From positions 27,113 to 91,112 of the forward strand of contig NZ_BOOC01000040.1 of assembly GCF_016863035.1 (NCBI RefSeq): 64,000 bases of DNA, written 5' to 3'. Source of the stretch: Microbispora corallina (lineage in GTDB: Bacteria > Actinomycetota > Actinomycetes > Streptosporangiales > Streptosporangiaceae). A model generated the notes under the pieces. That model had not been told where the DNA came from, made no database searches, and saw only the letters and a list, made by a program, of their open reading frames with translations. The number at the start of each line of letters is the position of its first letter. Position 1 is the first letter of the stretch. This document shows positions 42,327 through 50,577 of the stretch, piece by piece. A program made the translations under genes and the position numbers.

Positions 42327-43942
42327 CCTCGCCGCATCAGGTTCTCGGCGGCCGCTACCGGCTGACCTCCCCCATCGCCGCGGGCGGGATGGGCGAGGTG
42401 TGGCGGGCCGCCGACGAACTGCTCGGCCGGGACGTCGCGGTGAAGCTGCTCGGCCGCCACGTCGCCGCCGACCCGGCGTTCCGCGACCGCTTCCGGTCGG
42501 AGGCGCGGATCACCGCGGCACTGACCGACCCCGGGATCGCGCAGGTCTTCGACTACGGCGAGAGCGACGACCTGGCCTACCTGGTGATGGAGCTCGTGAC
42601 GGGCGAGCCGCTGTCGGCGATCCTCGCCCGCAACGGCGCGCTCGGGCCCGACGTCACGCTCGACCTGATCCACCAGACGGCCCGTGGTCTGTACGCGGCG
42701 CACCGGGCCGGCGTCATCCACCGCGACATCAAGCCCGGCAACCTGCTGGTCACCGAGGCCGGACAGGTCAAGATCACCGATTTCGGCATCGCCCGGGCGC
42801 TGGAGGCGGCCCCGCTGACCAAGACGGGGACGGTGCTCGGCACCGCCCAGTACGTCAGCCCCGAGCAGGCGTCCGGCAGCGTGCTCACGCCCGCGACCGA
42901 CATCTACTCGCTCGGGGTCGTCGCGTACGAGTGCCTGGCCGGCCGGCCGCCCTTCACGGCCGACAACCACGTGGCCCTGGCGCTGCGGCACCTCAACGAC
43001 GTCCCGCCGCCGCTGCCCAACGGCGTTCCCGCCCCGGTGCGGGACCTCGTCCTCGACATGCTGGCCAAGGACCCGGCGGCGCGGCCGGAGACCGGGCCCC
43101 GGCTCCTCGACCGGGTGGCCGCGCTGCGGGAGGCGCTCGCGGCACCGGGAACGGCCGCCCTCGGCGCGCTCACCGACCCCGGCGGCTTCCCCGCCGCGCG
43201 GGGCGTGGACGGCACCGCCGTCCTCGGCGGAGCCGCCTTCGGGGCATCCACCCCGCCGTACGGCCAGCCCCCGGCCGGGACGGCTCAGGGCGGGACGTAC
43301 GGCACGACGCGGAACGGCACGGCGGCGTTCGGCGGCGCGGGACACGGCGGGGCGACCGGCAACGGCGCCACGGGGCACGGCTCCGCGAACGGCTACGGCG
43401 CGAACGACTACGCCGGCGCGGGGCAGGGCGGGGCCACCGGCTACGGCGCGGCCGGCGAGACGATGCGGCTGGGACGGCAGGCAGGGGGGACGCGGGGACC
43501 TGCGACGCCCTCCACGGCGCCGACGGGGCCGGGCCGTCCGGGCCGGCGCCGCCGCCCCGCGCTGGTGCTGCTGGCCGCGGCCGGATGCGCGGTCGCGGTC
43601 GGCGCGGGCGTGCTCGCCTTCACCGCCTTCACGTCCGACGACACCGGCCGCGGCCCCCTGCAGACGACGACCACGCCCACCACGTCGCCGTCTCCCTCGC
43701 ACCGTCCCTCGCCGTCGGTCACGCGGTCTCACCGGCCCGCCACTCCGGCGACGTCGGCGGCGCCCGCGGCCTCGCCGTCGGCTACGGTAAGCACGTCGGC
43801 ACCTGCCACCCGGACGCCGACGCAGGCTCCGTCTGCGACCCCCACCCCTACTCCGACGTCAACCCCGACCCCGGCGCCGAGCGAGACCTCGACCCCCGTC
43901 GATGACCCGACCGACACGAACCCTCCGGATGAGGGGACGTGA
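42323..43942 (+). CDS. pknA: Ser/Thr protein kinase PknA
   Basis: The 539-aa kinase has the G-loop PIAAGGMGEVWRA, Lys in VAVKLL, HRDIKPGNLL, DFGIARALEA, an activation loop ending GTAQYVSPEQ, and DIYSLGVVAYECL. The kinase domain ends near residue 270. A ~115-aa Gly/Ala-rich juxtamembrane region with Tyr-Gly repeats follows, then one TM helix (PALVLLAAAGCAVAVGAGVLAF) and an extracellular Ser/Thr/Pro-rich tail of ~100 aa without PASTA domains. GTG 42323 overlaps the pbpA stop. Confidence 0.96.
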   Translation: MTSPHQVLGGRYRLTSPIAAGGMGEVWRAADELLGRDVAVKLLGRHVAADPAFRDRFRSEARITAALTDPGIAQVFDYGESDDLAYLVMELVTGEPLSAILARNGALGPDVTLDLIHQTARGLYAAHRAGVIHRDIKPGNLLVTEAGQVKITDFGIARALEAAPLTKTGTVLGTAQYVSPEQASGSVLTPATDIYSLGVVAYECLAGRPPFTADNHVALALRHLNDVPPPLPNGVPAPVRDLVLDMLAKDPAARPETGPRLLDRVAALREALAAPGTAALGALTDPGGFPAARGVDGTAVLGGAAFGASTPPYGQPPAGTAQGGTYGTTRNGTAAFGGAGHGGATGNGATGHGSANGYGANDYAGAGQGGATGYGAAGETMRLGRQAGGTRGPATPSTAPTGPGRPGRRRRPALVLLAAAGCAVAVGAGVLAFTAFTSDDTGRGPLQTTTTPTTSPSPSHRPSPSVTRSHRPATPATSAAPAASPSATVSTSAPATRTPTQAPSATPTPTPTSTPTPAPSETSTPVDDPTDTNPPDEGT

Positions 43943-44009
43943 TGAGGAAAGGCACCGATGATGGACACCGGCGGCACCCCAAGATGAACGGCAAGGGACA
44001 GTGCAGGAA

Positions 44010-45860
44010 ATGACTCAGCCACGACTTCTCGGCGGACGCTACGAGCTCGACGGCGTGGTCGGGCGTGGCGGCATGGCCGAGGTGTACCGAGCCCGGGACA
44101 TCCGTCTGGACCGCGTCGTCGCCATCAAGACGCTGCGGTCCGACCTGGCCAGGGACCACACGTTCCAGGCCCGGTTCCGCCGGGAGGCCCAGTCCGCCGC
44201 CTCGCTCAACCACCCCTCGATCATCGCCGTCTACGACACCGGCGAGGACATGGTCGACGGCACCCCCGTGCCGTACATCGTGATGGAGTTCGTCGACGGG
44301 CGGACCCTGCGCGACCTGCTGCGCGCCGATCGACGGCTGCTGCCGGAGCGCGCGATTGAGCTGGTCGACGGCATCCTGCGGGCGCTCGACTACAGCCACC
44401 GCGGCGGCATCGTGCACCGGGACATCAAGCCGGCGAACATCATGCTGACGATCAACGGCGAGGTCAAGGTCATGGACTTCGGCATCGCCCGGGCCATGGC
44501 CGACTCCGCCGCGACGATGACCCAGACCGCCCAGGTGATCGGCACCGCCCAGTATCTGTCGCCGGAGCAGGCCCGCGGCGAGCGGGTCGACGCCCGCAGC
44601 GACATCTACTCGACCGGCTGCGTGCTGTACGAGCTGCTGACGGGCCAGCCGCCGTTCACCGGCGACTCGCCGGTGGCCATCGCCTACCAGCACGTGCGGG
44701 AGGACCCCATCCCGCCGTCGCGGATCGACCCCGAGATCCCCAAGTGGGCCGACGCGATCGTGCTCAAGGCCATGGCGAAGGACCCCATCCAGCGCTACCA
44801 GAGCGCGGCCGAGATGCGCGGCGACCTCCAGCGCGCCATGTCCGGCATGCCGGTCGACCCTCAGACCATGGCCCTGGCCAGCAACTACAGCACGTACGGC
44901 GGCGGCGACCGCACGCGGACCATGACGACGGCGGGCGGCGTCCCCACCCAGGGCACCCGGTCCATCCCCCAGTACGAGTACGGCCCCGAGGAGCGCGGCG
45001 GCCGGTACGACGGGCGGCGGCGCAGCGGCGGGGGCAACACGGCCCTCAAGACGGCCGCGTGGATCCTCATCCCGCTGGCCATCATCGGCGCGTTCATCGG
45101 CGTGGGGTACGCGTTCCTCAGCTCGGGCGGCAACACCGCCAACCAGGTGAAGGTGCCGTCGGTCGTCAACCAGACGAAGGAGGCGGCCGAGAAGGCGCTC
45201 AAGGACGCCGGGTTCAAGACCGCCTATGGGCCCGAGCAGTTCAGCTCCGATGTGCCGAAGGGCGCCGTGATCAGCACGGACCCGGCCGGCGAGGAGATGG
45301 CCGACCCCGGCGCCACGGTCACCGTCGTGCTGTCGAAGGGCGAGGAGTCGGTCACGATCCCCGACGATGTGCTCGGCAGGTCTCCCGAGGAGGCGCGGGC
45401 CGAGCTCGAGGCCCTGGGTCTCAAGGTCACCATCGTGTCGAAGGCGTCGAGCAAGCCGCAGGGCAAGGTGTTCGACACCAACCCGGCCCCCGGGGAGAAG
45501 GCGTCCAAGGGCGACCTGGTCCGGCTGTACGTGCCGAAGGAGACGGTGGAGGTCCCGAGCGTGGTCGGCCTCACGCTGGCGGACGCGAAGAGCACGCTCA
45601 CGGGCGCCGGGTTCAAGGTCAAGTCCGTGGAGCAGCCGAGCGACAGCGTCCCGCAGGGCAACGTGATCGACCAGGCGCCGGAGCCGGGGGCCAAGCTCCA
45701 GCAGGGCACCACGATCACGCTGACCGTCTCCAGCGGCCCCTCGCAGCAGCCGACGGATCTGCCGACCGACCAGCCGACGGACCAGACGCCGACCGACCAG
45801 CCGACCGACGACGGCGGCGTGGACCTCGGCGGCGACGGCGACAACCCGTTCGGCAACTAG
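44010..45860 (+). CDS. pknB: Ser/Thr protein kinase PknB with PASTA repeats
   Basis: The 616-aa kinase has VGRGGMAEVYRA, VAIKTL, HRDIKPANIML, DFGIARAMA, GTAQYLSPEQARGE and the TM helix AAWILIPLAIIGAFIGVGYAF. Three extracellular PASTA repeats follow (starting VKVPSVVNQT, VTIPDDVLGR and VEVPSVVGLT), one fewer than the four of mycobacterial PknB. The tail repeats PTDQPTD. PASTA domains sense muropeptides or lipid II. ATG 44010 matches the family N-terminus; GTG 44001 is an alternative. It lies 67 bp after pknA. Confidence 0.96.
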   Translation: MTQPRLLGGRYELDGVVGRGGMAEVYRARDIRLDRVVAIKTLRSDLARDHTFQARFRREAQSAASLNHPSIIAVYDTGEDMVDGTPVPYIVMEFVDGRTLRDLLRADRRLLPERAIELVDGILRALDYSHRGGIVHRDIKPANIMLTINGEVKVMDFGIARAMADSAATMTQTAQVIGTAQYLSPEQARGERVDARSDIYSTGCVLYELLTGQPPFTGDSPVAIAYQHVREDPIPPSRIDPEIPKWADAIVLKAMAKDPIQRYQSAAEMRGDLQRAMSGMPVDPQTMALASNYSTYGGGDRTRTMTTAGGVPTQGTRSIPQYEYGPEERGGRYDGRRRSGGGNTALKTAAWILIPLAIIGAFIGVGYAFLSSGGNTANQVKVPSVVNQTKEAAEKALKDAGFKTAYGPEQFSSDVPKGAVISTDPAGEEMADPGATVTVVLSKGEESVTIPDDVLGRSPEEARAELEALGLKVTIVSKASSKPQGKVFDTNPAPGEKASKGDLVRLYVPKETVEVPSVVGLTLADAKSTLTGAGFKVKSVEQPSDSVPQGNVIDQAPEPGAKLQQGTTITLTVSSGPSQQPTDLPTDQPTDQTPTDQPTDDGGVDLGGDGDNPFGN

Positions 45861-45890
45861 CGGACCGCCCCGGCGACCGACAATTCGCGA

Positions 45891-45927
45891 GAGGGGGCAC
45901 GCGGGCGACCGGCCCGCGTGCCCCCTC
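45891..45927 (+). terminator. Terminator of the division operon
   Basis: GAGGGGGCACGCGGG (45891-45905) pairs perfectly over 15 bp with 45913-45927 around a 7-nt loop, 30 bp after the pknB stop. Confidence 0.85.
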
Positions 45928-45975
45928 CGCGCGTGGAGGCCCGGGTTCGCGTGGCGACCGGTCCGGAACGACAAA

Positions 45976-46014
45976 GAGGGCTTCCGCCACTCGGGGGCAA
46001 TGGCGGAAGCCCTC
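45976..46014 (-). terminator. Terminator of the amidotransferase gene
   Basis: Perfect 14-bp arms (45976-45989 and 46001-46014) surround an 11-nt loop. On the minus strand the stem is followed by TTTGT, so it ends leftward transcription from trpG. Confidence 0.85.
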
Positions 46015-46044
46015 ATCCAGTAGTCGTCACAGGGACGGCGAGCG

Positions 46045-46644
46045 TTACAGGGTTCCGGGGGAATTTCGGCCGATCTGATCGAGCCAGTTTCCCAGCAGGC
46101 GGTGGCCGTGCTCCGACACCACCGACTCGGGGTGGAACTGCACGCCCTCGATGGGCGCCTCACGGTGCCGCAGGCCCATGATGACGCCGTCCGGGGTGGT
46201 CGCGGTGACCTCCAGCGGGTCCGGCACGGTGCCGGGGATCACGGCCAGCGAGTGGTAGCGCGTCATCGACACCGGCGACGGGATCGACGCGAACACGCCG
46301 CGCCCGTCGTGCGAGATGAGGCTCGTCCTGCCGTGCATGAGCTCGGGCGCGCGGGCCACGGTGGCGCCGTACGCCACGGCGATGGCCTGGTGGCCGAGAC
46401 AGACCCCGAGCAGCGGCTGCCGGCGCTCCGCGCAGTGGAGCACGAGGGGGACGCTGACGCCGGCCGCCTCGGGGGCGCCGGGGCCGGGCGAGACGAGCAC
46501 GCCGTCGAAGCCCTTGGTGTCCGCGAGCGTGACGTGATCGCGGGGCCGGACGTCGCAGTCGGCGCCGAGCCCGCGCAGGTACTGCACGATCGTGTGGACG
46601 AAGCTGTCATGATTGTCCACGACGAGCACGCGAATCGCGGTCAT
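46045..46644 (-). CDS. trpG: Glutamine amidotransferase component of anthranilate/aminodeoxychorismate synthase
   Basis: The 199-aa class I GATase shows VVDNHDSFVHTIVQYL, SPGPGAPEAAG, the nucleophile Cys in LLGVCLGHQA, and the His-Glu pair in VQFHPESV. It supplies ammonia for anthranilate or p-aminobenzoate synthesis (TrpG/PabA). A copy at this site next to pknB and crgA is conserved in actinobacteria, with no synthase subunit adjacent. ATG 46644 fixes the N-terminus at MTAIRVLVVDNHD. Confidence 0.93.
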   Translation of the reverse strand: MTAIRVLVVDNHDSFVHTIVQYLRGLGADCDVRPRDHVTLADTKGFDGVLVSPGPGAPEAAGVSVPLVLHCAERRQPLLGVCLGHQAIAVAYGATVARAPELMHGRTSLISHDGRGVFASIPSPVSMTRYHSLAVIPGTVPDPLEVTATTPDGVIMGLRHREAPIEGVQFHPESVVSEHGHRLLGNWLDQIGRNSPGTL

Positions 46645-46814
46645 GCGGCCACCGTGCGAAGAGGAAATTAGGACCCTCAGACTACGCCAATCGGACACGA
46701 GGAATCGCCTCCGCGCGGCCGCGCCGACTATCCTTGCTCGGGACTTCACCGCCCCAGCGACTACGCTATCGACAGAGCCCGCACGAACGACGCGGGTGCC
46801 CACCAGGAGATCCC

Positions 46815-47060
46815 GTGCCCAAGTCGAAGACTCGCAAGAAGGCCGTCTACACCCCGCCGCAGAAGGCGCAGACGGTGAAGGTCAGCCCCCGGTGGCTGGC
46901 GCCCGTGATGGTCGCGTGCTGGATCATCGGCATCGCGTGGATCGCGATCTACTACATCGCGCCGTCCTTCCCGGGGATGGCGACGCTGGGCAACTGGAAC
47001 CTGCTGGCCGGCTTCGGCCTCATCATCGCCGGAGTAGTGCTTTCCACCCGCTGGCGCTGA
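46815..47060 (+). CDS. crgA: Cell division protein CrgA
   Basis: The 81-aa protein begins VPKSKTRKKAVYTPP, a basic cytosolic tail, followed by two TM helices (WLAPVMVACWIIGIAWIAIY and LLAGFGLIIAGVVLSTRW) and the conserved NWNLLAGFG segment. CrgA helps recruit or coordinate FtsZ, FtsQ and PBPs at septa, and in streptomycetes delays septation. GTG 46815 follows AGGAGA. It is divergent from trpG. Confidence 0.97.
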   Translation: MPKSKTRKKAVYTPPQKAQTVKVSPRWLAPVMVACWIIGIAWIAIYYIAPSFPGMATLGNWNLLAGFGLIIAGVVLSTRWR

Positions 47061-47081
47061 TCGGACGGGGCTGGGCGCTAT

Positions 47082-47103
47082 CTTTCCACAGTCTTTATCC
47101 ACA
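47082..47103. promoter_or_regulatory. Two DnaA-box-like 9-mers
   Basis: CTTTCCACA (47082-47090) and TTATCCACA (47095-47103) stand in the same orientation 13 bp apart, between convergent crgA and the rhomboid gene. The second is a perfect classical DnaA box. Too few for an origin; a titration or regulatory site is possible. Confidence 0.5.
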
Positions 47104-47123
47104 GCCTGTGGGCAGCGGCGATC

Positions 47124-47990
47124 TCAGCCCGTGACACCGGGGATCGGGTACGCGCCCGGCGGCAGCGCCGTCACCAGCAGGACGAGGGCGACGAGCACCG
47201 CGACCGCCGTCCCGAACTGGACGGCCGCGCGGTTGCGGGCGGGCGCGTAGGCGAAACCGAGCGTGACGAGCGTGCCGACGGCCAGGCCGCCGAGGTGCCC
47301 CTGCCAGCTGATGCCGGGGACCACGAACGTCAGCACCACGTTGATCCCGATCAGCCAGAGCACGCCGCGGGCGTCGTACCCGAGCCGCCGGGCCACCACG
47401 AACAGCGCGCCGAACAGGCCGTAGATCGCGCCGGACGCCCCGACCGCCTCGGTGCCGAACAGGTAGACGGCGACCGAGCCGCCGAGGGCCGACAGCAGGT
47501 AGAGCACGGCGTAGCGCGCCGAGCCGAGCCGCCGCTCCAGCTCGGGGCCGATGGCGTACAGCGCCCACATGTTGAACACGATGTGCCAGAACGACGGCGG
47601 CGGCGCGTGCAGGAAGGCGCTCGTGATCAGGCGCCACCACTCGCCCTGGTACACGCCGTACGACCACATCTCGAAGCGGCGCAGGACCTCGTCGGGCATG
47701 AGGACCTCGGCGCCGTACGCCAGCACGTTGAGGGCGAGCAGGACCCAGGTGACCCGCGGCGCGGCGACGGCGGCGCCGCCGAAGACGGCCGTGGCCGGCC
47801 GCACCGTGCGGTTGCCCTCGCGGACGCACTCCACGCACTGGTGGCCGACGGCGGCCTCGCGCATGCAGTCGGGACAGATCGGGCGCTCGCAGCGCTGGCA
47901 GCGGACGTGCGTCTCGCGGTCGGGATGCCGGTAGCAGTACGGGATCGCTTCCGCGCCCGGCGGCGTGGGCGACGGTGGCTGGGACGTCAT
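47124..47990 (-). CDS. Rhomboid-family intramembrane serine protease with N-terminal zinc finger
   Basis: The 288-aa protein has an N-terminal B-box-like Zn domain (YRHPDRETHVRCQRCERPIC, then CMREAAVGHQCVECVREG) and six TM helices. WWRLITSAFLH, HIVFNMWALY, catalytic Ser in AVGASGAIYGLFGAL, and His in WQGHLGGLAVGTL are all present. It would cleave TM substrates. ATG 47990 follows GGAAGGA. The gene is conserved next to ppiA and crgA in actinobacteria. Confidence 0.94.
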   Translation of the reverse strand: MTSQPPSPTPPGAEAIPYCYRHPDRETHVRCQRCERPICPDCMREAAVGHQCVECVREGNRTVRPATAVFGGAAVAAPRVTWVLLALNVLAYGAEVLMPDEVLRRFEMWSYGVYQGEWWRLITSAFLHAPPPSFWHIVFNMWALYAIGPELERRLGSARYAVLYLLSALGGSVAVYLFGTEAVGASGAIYGLFGALFVVARRLGYDARGVLWLIGINVVLTFVVPGISWQGHLGGLAVGTLVTLGFAYAPARNRAAVQFGTAVAVLVALVLLVTALPPGAYPIPGVTG

Positions 47991-48035
47991 GGAGTCCTTC
48001 CAAGGGGCGGGTCCACTGAGAACCAGCCTATAAGC

Positions 48036-48079
48036 CGATCGGGTCCCGGCCGCGCCTCTCGGCGGCCGGGACCCGATCG
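48036..48079 (-). terminator. Terminator of ppiA
   Basis: 18-bp arms (48036-48053 and 48062-48079) pair perfectly around the 8-nt loop GCCTCTCG, 15 bp after the leftward ppiA stop, which separates it from the rhomboid gene. Confidence 0.85.
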
Positions 48080-48093
48080 CTGCCCGCGAACGG

Positions 48094-48624
48094 TCAGGAA
48101 CGCTCGATCGTGACGTCTTCGATGACGACGTCCTCCAGCGGGCGGTCCCGGCCGTCGGTCGGCGTCTTGGCGATCGCGTCGACGACCTCGCTGCCCTCGA
48201 CGACCTCACCGAAGATCGTGTGGCCCTGGTTGAGGTGCGGCGTCTGCGTCACGGTGATGAAGAACTGCGAGCCGTTGGTGCCCTTGCCGAAGCGCTTGCC
48301 CGCGTTGGCCATGGCCAGCAGGTACGGCCGGTTGAACTGGTTCTCCGGGTGGATTTCGTCGTCGAAGTCGTACCCGGGACCGCCGATGCCCTGACCGAGC
48401 GGGTCGCCGCCCTGGATCATGAAGCCGCTGATGACGCGGTGGAAGATCGTGCCGTTGTACAGCTTGTCGGTCGTCTTCTCGCCGGTCCCGGGATGCGTCC
48501 ACTCCCGGGTGCCCTCGGCGAGCTCCACGAAGTTGCGCACGGTCTTCGGCGCCTTGTTCGGGAAGAGCTTGACCCGGATGGTGCCCCGGTTGGTCCGCAG
48601 GTTGGCGATGAGGTTCTCAGCCAC
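48094..48624 (-). CDS. ppiA: Cyclophilin-type peptidyl-prolyl cis-trans isomerase
   Basis: The 176-aa cytosolic cyclophilin has FPNKAPKTVRNFVELAEG, the catalytic Arg in IFHRVISGFMIQGGDP, NGSQFFITV, and the His in NQGHTIFGEVVEG. It accelerates proline isomerisation in folding. No signal peptide. GTG 48624. Synteny with crgA and the rhomboid gene matches mycobacteria. Confidence 0.96.
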   Translation of the reverse strand: MAENLIANLRTNRGTIRVKLFPNKAPKTVRNFVELAEGTREWTHPGTGEKTTDKLYNGTIFHRVISGFMIQGGDPLGQGIGGPGYDFDDEIHPENQFNRPYLLAMANAGKRFGKGTNGSQFFITVTQTPHLNQGHTIFGEVVEGSEVVDAIAKTPTDGRDRPLEDVVIEDVTIERS

Positions 48625-48764
48625 GAAGGCCGCCCCCTTTATGCACTGGTGTTAGTTGTCCGGTTAACAGGGTATCGAGGATGCCTCCGAGCACCGGTCG
48701 TGATTGAGCGACGACCATGCGGGAAGGGGTCGTCACGGGGCCCCGTCGATAGGGGAGGTTGATC

Positions 48765-49265
48765 GTGTCCCTGACAATGAGAAGAAGGCGCCGCGTCGAC
48801 ATCGCGATTCCGCAGACGTGGCTGGACCGGATGAGGGTCCAGGCAACCCGGGCCGGAGGCAGGGTGAGTCCCATGGCCGAGACGGCGCGGGATCTGGCCT
48901 CGCACCGGATCGAGGACGCCCGGATCTGGGCGGCGCCGAAGCTCGACCAGGCCGCGCAGTCGGTCGAGGAGCAGATCGCTCCGATCGTGAGCGCGTTCCT
49001 CGCCGAGCTGGCCAGGCGGATCGACGTGTCGACCGCGCGGCGCACCCGAAGGCGCTGGCCCGTCGTGGCGCTGCTCGGCGGCGCGGCGATCGGCGCCGTG
49101 GGCGTGGCGATGTACCGCAACAACGCCCAGCGGTGGACGGACACGATGAGGGACAGCATGCGCCACACCGGCTCCGACGCCAGCAAGTGGGTCGGGGACA
49201 AGGCCGGCGAGGTGGGCGACAAGGTCGAGAAGACCGGCGACGAGATCTCCGGAAAGCTGTCCTGA
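48765..49265 (+). CDS. DUF5324-like membrane-associated protein
   Basis: The 166-aa protein starts with a basic segment (MRRRRRVDIA), then RAGGRVSPMAETARDLASHR and an amphipathic helix region (DQAAQSVEEQIAPIVSAFLA). A single TM helix (WPVVALLGGAAIGAVGVAMY) and a Gly/Lys/Asp-rich tail with repeated VGDK follow. It resembles DUF5324 proteins near ppiA in streptomycetes. GTG 48765 is 6 bp after AGGGGAGG; a TTG at 48759 abuts the SD and is unlikely. Confidence 0.65.
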   Translation: MSLTMRRRRRVDIAIPQTWLDRMRVQATRAGGRVSPMAETARDLASHRIEDARIWAAPKLDQAAQSVEEQIAPIVSAFLAELARRIDVSTARRTRRRWPVVALLGGAAIGAVGVAMYRNNAQRWTDTMRDSMRHTGSDASKWVGDKAGEVGDKVEKTGDEISGKLS

Positions 49266-49337
49266 CGGTCCGACCGTCTCCGCGTGTACGGCCGGCGTCC
49301 CCCCGACGCCGGCCGTACGCGTTCCCCGCGGGGCGGT

Positions 49338-49404
49338 GAGGGGCCGGGGAGGCGGGGCGTTGAGGGGCCGGGGAGGCGGGGCGTTGACGGGCCGGGGAGG
49401 CGGG
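49338..49404. repeat. 24-bp tandem repeat, nearly three copies
   Basis: GAGGGGCCGGGGAGGCGGGG-CGTT occurs at 49338-49361 and 49362-49385, and a partial third copy (one mismatch) runs to 49404. It is intergenic, 15 bp before the next start. Purine-rich top strand; no hairpin. Confidence 0.85.
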
Positions 49405-49418
49405 ATTACACACGCAGC

Positions 49419-50501
49419 ATGACGCTGTCGCCGCTCGATGACTACCCCGTCCACCAGGCCCCCCAGGTCATGCGGCACGTGACCACGTCGGACCGCAACT
49501 TCTACGACCGCTACTACTTCAACTGCCACCCTTGCTCCGACGAGCTCATGCTGATCGTCGGCCTCGGGCAGTACCCCAACCTCGGGGTGACCGACGCGTT
49601 CGCCTGCGTCCGCCACCGCGACCTCCACCGGGTCGTCCGGGCGTCCCGCGAGCTCGGCACGGACCGGATGGACACGGCCGTCGGGCCGTTCCGCGTCGAG
49701 GTCGTCGAGGGGCTGCGCGCCCTGCGGGTCGTCCTGGAGCCGAACGAGCACGGGCTGTCGTTCGACCTGGCCTGGGAGGGCACGATCCCCGCCACGCTGG
49801 AGCCCCGGCATTTCCTCCGCTGGCAGGAGCGGGTCGTCTTCGACTCCGTACGGCTGGCGCAGACGGGCCGGTGGAGCGGCCACATCACGATCGGGGACGA
49901 GCGCGTCGAGGTGAGCCCCGACCGCTGGCGCGGCACCCGCGACCGGTCGTGGGGCATCCGGCCGGTGGGGGAGCCCGAGCCGCCGGGCATCCAAGCCAGG
50001 AACACCGGGACCTTCTACTGGCTCTACGCGCCCATGCAGTTCGACGACCACGCGATCCTGTGCATCGTCCAGGAGGACGAGAAGGGCCGCCGCCTCCTGG
50101 AGGAGGCCGTACGCGTGTGGGGCTTCGGCGACGACCGGGAGGAGGAGTACCTGGGCCGGCCCGAGTACCGGCCCATCTACCGCGAGGGGACCCGGGAGGT
50201 GGAGTCGGCCGTCATCGCGTTCGCTCCGCCGGGCGGCAAGCCGTTCGACGTCCGGTGCACGCCGATCCTGCCGGTGCACCTCATGGCCGGCACCGGGTAC
50301 GGGCTGGAGCCCGACTGGCGGCACGGCATGTACCAGGGCCGGGGACCGGTCGTCCAGGGCGTGACGTACACGCTGCCGGAGGACGCGGCGCGCATGTGGG
50401 GCATGGTCGACGCCGTGGGCCGGTTCGAGTACGACGGCATCGTGGGCCACGGGCTGTTCGAGTACTGGGCCCTCGGCCCGCACCCCTCCTTCCCCGCGTG
50501 A
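49419..50501 (+). CDS. Conserved protein of unknown function (AttH/lipocalin-like layout)
   Basis: The 360-aa protein has no signal peptide or TM helix. It is rich in beta strands and aromatic residues: NFYDRYYFNCHPCSDELMLI, SFDLAWEGTIPATLEPRHFL, RSWGIRPVG, FYWLYAPMQFDDHAILCIVQ, VQGVTYTLPED. The repeated short strands and the RDRSWG motif resemble AttH/CrtC-like double-lipocalin proteins, but I cannot name the family. ATG 49419 begins MTLSPLDDYP; no clear SD precedes it. Confidence 0.7.
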   Translation: MTLSPLDDYPVHQAPQVMRHVTTSDRNFYDRYYFNCHPCSDELMLIVGLGQYPNLGVTDAFACVRHRDLHRVVRASRELGTDRMDTAVGPFRVEVVEGLRALRVVLEPNEHGLSFDLAWEGTIPATLEPRHFLRWQERVVFDSVRLAQTGRWSGHITIGDERVEVSPDRWRGTRDRSWGIRPVGEPEPPGIQARNTGTFYWLYAPMQFDDHAILCIVQEDEKGRRLLEEAVRVWGFGDDREEEYLGRPEYRPIYREGTREVESAVIAFAPPGGKPFDVRCTPILPVHLMAGTGYGLEPDWRHGMYQGRGPVVQGVTYTLPEDAARMWGMVDAVGRFEYDGIVGHGLFEYWALGPHPSFPA

Positions 50502-50577
50502 CCGCCACGGGGACGTGAACCGGCGGGACCGGCGGGCCGTACTGAGGATGTCCGGTCCACGCCGCGAAAGGTGTGAC

